Of a stretch of DNA of 13,235 nucleotides, positions 9,293-13,235 are shown one piece after another (within the stretch, counting starts at the first letter, position 1; the number at the start of each line of letters is the position of its first letter). The stretch comes from JARFUG01 sp050485365 (lineage in GTDB: Bacteria > Desulfobacterota > Desulfuromonadia > Desulfuromonadales > JACZKF01), in the NCBI GenBank assembly GCA_050485365.1, contig JBJHBH010000092.1:1-13235 (forward strand), in the 5' to 3' direction. Below the pieces are notes generated by a model, which was not told the DNA's origin, made no database searches, and was given only the letters and a program-made list of their open reading frames with translations. The position numbers and the translations under genes were made by a program.

Positions 9293-10125
9293 AGCTTCTG
9301 GTAGACCGTCGGGGCGACCTGCACAAGAGGGACCCGGAAGCCGTGCAGCGATTCCGAGTGCCCGACAAAGAGATACCCGCCGGGGTGAAGGTGGCGGCAG
9401 AACTTGTTCATCAGCCGCTCCTGCGTCGGCTTGTCAAAATAGATGATGACGTTGCGGCAGAAGATGATGTCCATCGTCTGATCGAGGCCGAAGTCGTCGT
9501 CCATGAAGTTGAGCCGCCCGAAGCGCACCAGAGCGCGGTTCTCGGGGGCGACGCGCACCATCCCCTGCTGAGCGCCTTTGCCGCGCAGCAGGTAGCGCCG
9601 CCGCATCTCGGGCGGTACCGGCGCGATGCGCTCCTGGGGATAGATCGCTTTGCGGGCGATCTCCAGGACGCGGGTCGAGATGTCGGTGGCCAGGATCTCG
9701 AACTGAAAGCCGAGCTCCGGGCGAGCCTGCTGAACGTCGCGCAGCACCATCGTCAGGGTGTAGGGCTCTTCGCCGGAGGAGCACCCCGCGCTCCACAGTC
9801 GCAGCGTGCGGCGCACTCCAGCCTCGCCGCGGCGGATCAACTCCGGAAGGACCCGCCGGGTCAGGATGTCGTAATGCGCCGGCTCCCGGAAAAAGTCGGT
9901 CTTGTTGGTGGTGACGGCGTCAAAGAGGTGCATCAGCTCGCTGTTCATCCCCTCGGCGCTGAACAGAAAGTCGCAGTATTCGCCGTACGAGCCGAGCTTG
10001 AGGGTGCGCAGCCGTTTTTGAAGCCGCCCCGAGAGCATCGTCTGCTTCGCCTCGGGCATCTTGATGCCTAGCTCGGCGTAGATGAATCCGCTCAGTCTGT
10101 GGAATTCCTTCTGCGTCAGCTCCAT
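9289..10125 (-). CDS. cheR: Chemotaxis protein-glutamate O-methyltransferase
   Basis: CheR uses S-adenosylmethionine to methylate receptor glutamates, the counterpart of CheB in adaptation. The 278-residue protein has the all-alpha N-terminal domain (1-80, ending VTTNKTDFFREPAHY). The SAM-binding methyltransferase domain follows, with the loop SAGCSSGEEPYTL (112-124), ATDIS (146-150), NFMDDDFGLDQTMDIIFCRN and VIIYFDKPTQ, and the C-terminal HPGGYLFVGHSESL. Length and order match the family. The ATG at 10125 has a GGTGAG site a few bases upstream. The gene follows cheA by 32 bp and its stop overlaps the cheD start by 4 bp. Confidence 0.97.
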   Translation of the reverse strand: MELTQKEFHRLSGFIYAELGIKMPEAKQTMLSGRLQKRLRTLKLGSYGEYCDFLFSAEGMNSELMHLFDAVTTNKTDFFREPAHYDILTRRVLPELIRRGEAGVRRTLRLWSAGCSSGEEPYTLTMVLRDVQQARPELGFQFEILATDISTRVLEIARKAIYPQERIAPVPPEMRRRYLLRGKGAQQGMVRVAPENRALVRFGRLNFMDDDFGLDQTMDIIFCRNVIIYFDKPTQERLMNKFCRHLHPGGYLFVGHSESLHGFRVPLVQVAPTVYQKL

Positions 10126-10157
10126 CGCTCACCCCCGTCATGCATGTTGGGACGCAC

Positions 10158-12248
10158 CTAAACCGCCATCTTCTCGTCGGCCTCGACGCCGCGCATCAGC
10201 TGCTCGATGTCGAGGATGAGGGCGACGGTGCCGTCGCCGAGGATCGTGGCGCCGCTGAGCTCGCGCATGTCGCGGTACATGCGCCCGAGGGACTTGATGA
10301 CGGTCTGATGCTCGCCGACGACCCGGTCGACGACGAATCCGACCTGGGTGCCGTTGCAGCGGGTGATCACCACCTGCTGGATCGCCGGCGGCTCGCCGTC
10401 GATGCCGAAGCGCTCGCGCAGCGGTATGTAGGGCACGAGACAGTCGCGCACCCGCACCAGATGCCGGCCGTGGGCGTTCTTCACGTCCTGACGGCTGAGC
10501 TCGATGCACTCCTCGACCTGCGCCAGGGGGATCACGTAGGGGGCGTCGTCGATGCGCACCAGAAGGCTCTCGATAATGGCCAGCGTCAGCGGCAGCCTGA
10601 TGCGGATCGTCGTGCCGCGCCCCTTGACGCTGGTCAGCTCGATCGATCCGCGCAGGGCCTCGATGGCGCGCTTGACCACGTCCATCCCCACCCCGCGCCC
10701 CGAGACGCTGGTGATCTTCTTCGCCGTGGAGAAGCCCGGCGCGAAGAGGAGCTGGAAGAGGTCGCGCTCGGCCAACTCCTCCTGCTCGCCGATGAGCCCC
10801 TTTTCGACGGCCTTGCGGCGGATCGCCTCGGGGTCGAGCCCCGCGCCGTCGTCGCTGATCTCGATGACGACGCTGTCGCCCGAGTGCTCGGCGCCGAGGC
10901 GGATCGTCCCGCACGGCGGCTTGCCGCCGTCACGGCGCGCCTCGGGGGGCTCGATGCCGTGATCGATGCTGTTGCGGATGATGTGCACCAGCGGATCGCC
11001 CAGCTTCTCGATGACGGTCTTGTCGAGCTCGGTCTCCCCCCCCGCGGTCTGCAGCTCGATCTGTTTGCCGAGCTCTTGCGACAGGTCGCGCACCAGGCGC
11101 TTGAAGCGGCTGAAGGTGGTGCCGATGGGGAGCATGCGGATCTTGAGCGTCTGGTCGCGCAGCTCGGCGGTGAGGCGCTCGATCTCCTCGGCGATGAGGG
11201 TCAGCTCGGTGTCGTCGCGCCCGGCGGCGGTCTGCGAAAGGCGCGACTGGATGGTGACGAGCTCGCCGACCAGATCGACCAGGGCGTCGAGCTTGTCGGC
11301 CGGAACCCGGATGCTCGTAAGGGAGTCGGCCTGCGGGGCGCTTTCGCGCCGGACCTCCCGCGCCACCTCCTGCTCGGCCAGGGCCGCCGCGACCTTCTCG
11401 GGCGAAACCAGCTTCGCCTCGACAAGGAGCTCTCCGAGGCGCTTGCGGGAGGTGATCGCCGCGCTGAGATCCTCGGCGCTCAGGTCGCCGCGCTCGATGA
11501 GGATCTCGCCGATGCGCTTGACCTCATCGTTGCGCAACTCGTCGCCGTCGTCGACCAGATCGATGAAGAGCTCACAGTCGTCCTCGACGAAGATGAAGAC
11601 GTCGCGGATCGCCTCGATCCCCTGATCAGTGGCCAGAACGATCTCCCAGGCGGCGTAGCACCCTTCGTGGTCGACGTCGCCCAGGGAGGGGAGCGCGTCG
11701 GTGTGGGCGACGACGCGGCACGGCCCCAGCTCGCGCAGCTCGTTGAGGAGGGAGACCGGGTTGGTGCCGCGTAAAAAGAGATCGTGCGCCGGGCGAAATC
11801 GGATGCGATAGATGCACTTTTTCTGCCCCGTCGCACACGAGTGCGCCGCCGGCGTCGGGCCGGACGCCCCCTCGCTGTCGGGGAGGTAGCGGCGAAAGGC
11901 GTCGATGAGCTCGCGGGTCGTCGCCTCCTCGACGCTCTCGGGGGTGTTGAGCATCGCGTGGATGTGGTCCCGGGCGGCGAGCGAGAGGCTCACCAGCTGC
12001 GCATCGGCGCGCAGCTCGCCGCCGCGCACCCGCTCGTAGACCGTCTCGACCTCGTGGGTGAAGGCCGAAATGTCGTCGAAGCCGAACATCGCCCCCGACC
12101 CCTTGATGGTGTGCATGGCGCGAAAGACCTTCCCGACGATCTCCGCATCGTCGGGGGCGTCCTCGAGCTCCAGGAGGGCCTTCTCCAGATCGATCAAAAG
12201 TTCGGCCGCTTCCTCGCGAAACGCTTCCTTTTGCTGATCGTGCTGCAT
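10158..12248 (-). CDS. cheA: Chemotaxis histidine kinase CheA with an inserted tandem MshEN-like segment
   Basis: CheA phosphorylates CheY and CheB in response to receptor state. The 696-residue protein reads: P1 HPT (1-122) with H46 in AMHTIKGSGAMFG; a P2-like region (about 143-235, KKCIYRIRFRPAHDLFL to FVEDDCELFID); two adjacent 24-residue repeats (245-268 and 270-293, RIGEILIERG and RLGELLVEAK); P3 dimerisation (about 310-372); HATPase (about 373-553) with the N-box RNSIDHGIEPPEAR, DDGAGLD (467-472) and GRGVGMDVV (517-525); and a C-terminal CheW-like domain (about 555-690). The ATG at 12248 has GGGAGA 9 bases upstream. The 65 codons open above it overlap the STAS gene and are not CheA-like. 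The repeats resemble the motif of MshEN c-di-GMP-binding domains and are not part of classical enteric CheA. Confidence 0.96.
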   Translation of the reverse strand: MQHDQQKEAFREEAAELLIDLEKALLELEDAPDDAEIVGKVFRAMHTIKGSGAMFGFDDISAFTHEVETVYERVRGGELRADAQLVSLSLAARDHIHAMLNTPESVEEATTRELIDAFRRYLPDSEGASGPTPAAHSCATGQKKCIYRIRFRPAHDLFLRGTNPVSLLNELRELGPCRVVAHTDALPSLGDVDHEGCYAAWEIVLATDQGIEAIRDVFIFVEDDCELFIDLVDDGDELRNDEVKRIGEILIERGDLSAEDLSAAITSRKRLGELLVEAKLVSPEKVAAALAEQEVAREVRRESAPQADSLTSIRVPADKLDALVDLVGELVTIQSRLSQTAAGRDDTELTLIAEEIERLTAELRDQTLKIRMLPIGTTFSRFKRLVRDLSQELGKQIELQTAGGETELDKTVIEKLGDPLVHIIRNSIDHGIEPPEARRDGGKPPCGTIRLGAEHSGDSVVIEISDDGAGLDPEAIRRKAVEKGLIGEQEELAERDLFQLLFAPGFSTAKKITSVSGRGVGMDVVKRAIEALRGSIELTSVKGRGTTIRIRLPLTLAIIESLLVRIDDAPYVIPLAQVEECIELSRQDVKNAHGRHLVRVRDCLVPYIPLRERFGIDGEPPAIQQVVITRCNGTQVGFVVDRVVGEHQTVIKSLGRMYRDMRELSGATILGDGTVALILDIEQLMRGVEADEKMAV

Positions 12249-12271
12249 GAGCGGTCTCCCTTGGGTTCGGA

Positions 12272-12637
12272 TCAGGGGGCGATCTTCCCGATCCAGAGGC
12301 AGTCGCCCTTGTCCGGCGACAGCAGGCACGCCTGGTTGCGTGCGAAGCCCGCCTCTTCGATGGCCCGATTCACCACCTCGGCACGCACCCCCGCGAGGGT
12401 CACTTTCTTGTTCAGCGCCACCGCCGTGCGATGGGCCGAGCACAGCAGCTGCAGCGCCGAGAGGTCGAGAACGGAGGCGCCGCTGCAGTCGACGACGAGC
12501 TCGGCGCTTCGATCGAGGCCGTTCAGCAGCGCTTTCTTGAGTTCGGCGGCCGAATCGATGGTCGCCGCCCCTTCGAGGGTGAGGCGCACGGCGTCGCCGG
12601 CGAGCGAAGGTGGCGGATCTTCAAGGAGGTAGGGCAT
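12272..12637 (-). CDS. STAS-domain protein (anti-sigma-antagonist-like)
   Basis: The 121-residue product is one STAS domain: VRLTLEGAATIDSAAELKKA, then VVDCSGASVLDLSALQLLCS (48-67) and VTLAGVRAEVVNRAIEEAG. The serine of LDLSA (S60) falls where SpoIIAA-type antagonists carry their phosphorylated serine, but the following glycine is alanine. This form is common in STAS proteins next to cheA genes, where a role in the chemosensory complex is suspected but not shown here. I chose the ATG at 12637, which has AGGA upstream; the frame is open 40 codons further but that part overlaps cheY and lacks the fold. No anti-sigma kinase or phosphatase lies nearby. It sits 23 bp before cheA and 56 bp after cheY. 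Confidence 0.88.
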   Translation of the reverse strand: MPYLLEDPPPSLAGDAVRLTLEGAATIDSAAELKKALLNGLDRSAELVVDCSGASVLDLSALQLLCSAHRTAVALNKKVTLAGVRAEVVNRAIEEAGFARNQACLLSPDKGDCLWIGKIAP

Positions 12638-12693
12638 GGTAATCGTCCTGTGTGGGGGCCGGATGCAGAAACGTTGTTGCCGCGTGAAGGGGG

Positions 12694-13059
12694 CTATCCC
12701 AGCACCTTGCGCACGACGCCGAGGAGCTTCTGCGGGTCGAAGGGCTTCACCAGCCACCCCGTGGCGCCCGCGGCCTTCCCCTTGGCCTTCATGGCGTCGC
12801 CCGCTTCGGTGGTCAGCATCAGGATCGGCGTGAACTTGTACTTGGGGGTGCTCCTGAGCTTCTGGGTCAGGGTGATGCCGTCCATGCGGGGCATGTTCAG
12901 ATCGGTGATCACCAGGTTGAAGCTCTGGGCGTTGGCCAAATCGTAGGCGGCCTGTCCGTCCGGGGCCTCGACGACCTCGTATCCCGCCCCGCGCAGGGTG
13001 AAGGAAACCATCTGAAGAATCGAGCGCGAATCGTCTGCCGCCAGAATTCGTTTTGCCAT
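12694..13059 (-). CDS. cheY: Chemotaxis response regulator CheY
   Basis: A 121-residue single receiver that CheA is expected to phosphorylate; phospho-CheY normally acts on the flagellar switch or another motility machine. It starts MAKRILAADDSRSILQMVSF and has D9/D10, phosphoacceptor D53 in VITDLNMPRMDG, T83 in LMLTTEAG and K105 in WLVKPFDP. The set is complete, and W102 sits where CheY proteins often have an aromatic switch residue. The ATG at 13059 has a strong CAGGAGAGG site upstream. Its place at the head of the STAS-cheA group supports the CheY assignment over a generic receiver, but PilG/FrzZ-like roles in a non-flagellar system cannot be excluded. Confidence 0.92.
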   Translation of the reverse strand: MAKRILAADDSRSILQMVSFTLRGAGYEVVEAPDGQAAYDLANAQSFNLVITDLNMPRMDGITLTQKLRSTPKYKFTPILMLTTEAGDAMKAKGKAAGATGWLVKPFDPQKLLGVVRKVLG

Positions 13060-13131
13060 GGATGTAACCTCTCCTGAAAGATTGTCATTGGCCGCCCCCG
13101 CCCGTGTCGGCCACCTCGCGGCTCCCGCAGG

Positions 13132-13235
13132 CTAGAACAGCTCGATATCCCCCTCGTCCATGCTCTTCTGGGAGACCGGGTTGTGCCGGATGTCGCGGAT
13201 GGTGGAGGAGGCCCTCTCGAGCCACTCCTTGTAGT
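13132..13235 (-). CDS. C-terminal tail of an unidentified gene at the head of the operon
   Basis: The last 34 codons of a minus-strand gene are visible, beginning YKEWLERASS and ending MDEGDIELF, followed by TAG. The stretch looks helical and charged and then turns acidic, ending in a hydrophobic-x-x-aromatic tail. It lies 72 bp before cheY and probably belongs to the same transcript. By position, a chemoreceptor or another chemotaxis protein is plausible, but no diagnostic motif is visible. I do not assign a function. Confidence 0.6.
   Translation of the reverse strand, partial: YKEWLERASSTIRDIRHNPVSQKSMDEGDIELF

Noticed and set aside
10140..11774. 544-codon open frame on the plus strand opposite cheA
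   Set aside because: It mirrors the cheA codons and has no recognisable domain; long antisense frames are expected at this GC content.
12249..12443. 65-codon N-terminal extension of CheA
   Set aside because: It overlaps the STAS gene in another frame and is Gly/Arg-rich; ATG 12248 has a good ribosome site and starts the HPT domain.

Overview
The window is a high-GC bacterial chromosomal segment. I infer a Desulfuromonadia/Geobacter-type member of the former Deltaproteobacteria, from the domain make-up of the Che proteins and the speA/speE/proC neighbourhood; no rRNA or other marker confirms it. Coding density is high and the genes are ordinary in style, with mostly ATG starts and purine-rich Shine-Dalgarno sites.

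Region 1 (1-1704, minus strand) is polyamine synthesis: spermidine synthase speE, then the first 252 codons of arginine decarboxylase speA, which runs off the left edge. A head-to-head pair of GC-rich palindromes lies in the 100 bp between them. Region 2 (1705-2803) has a 289-bp divergent intergenic region with a consensus -35 box on each strand, followed by proC (pyrroline-5-carboxylate reductase) on the plus strand. Region 3 (2804-2982) is a convergent gap that holds a folded inverted-repeat element.

Region 4 (2983-13235, all minus strand) is the 3' part of a large chemotaxis operon. In transcription order it reads: the tail of an unidentified gene, cheY, a STAS-domain gene, cheA, cheR, cheD, a hybrid histidine kinase (TM-PAS-HisKA-HATPase-REC-HPT), a lone receiver, cheB, and a REC-PAS-GGDEF-EAL protein. 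Gaps are 23-72 bp, and three junctions overlap (cheR/cheD by 4 bp, cheD/kinase by 28 bp, kinase/receiver by 20 bp), so one transcript with translational coupling is likely. No cheW, cheC/cheX or cheZ is present in the visible part.

The operon joins three signalling modes. CheA/CheY/CheB/CheR/CheD form a chemosensory system with adaptation. The hybrid kinase and receiver look like a phosphorelay built into the same transcript. The last gene links phosphorylation to cyclic-di-GMP: its EAL domain keeps the catalytic residues I could place, whereas its GGDEF domain has lost several positions needed for catalysis. CheA carries, between its P2-like and dimerisation segments, two adjacent 24-residue repeats resembling the c-di-GMP-binding MshEN motif. 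Together these suggest, as inference only, a chemosensory array wired to c-di-GMP turnover.
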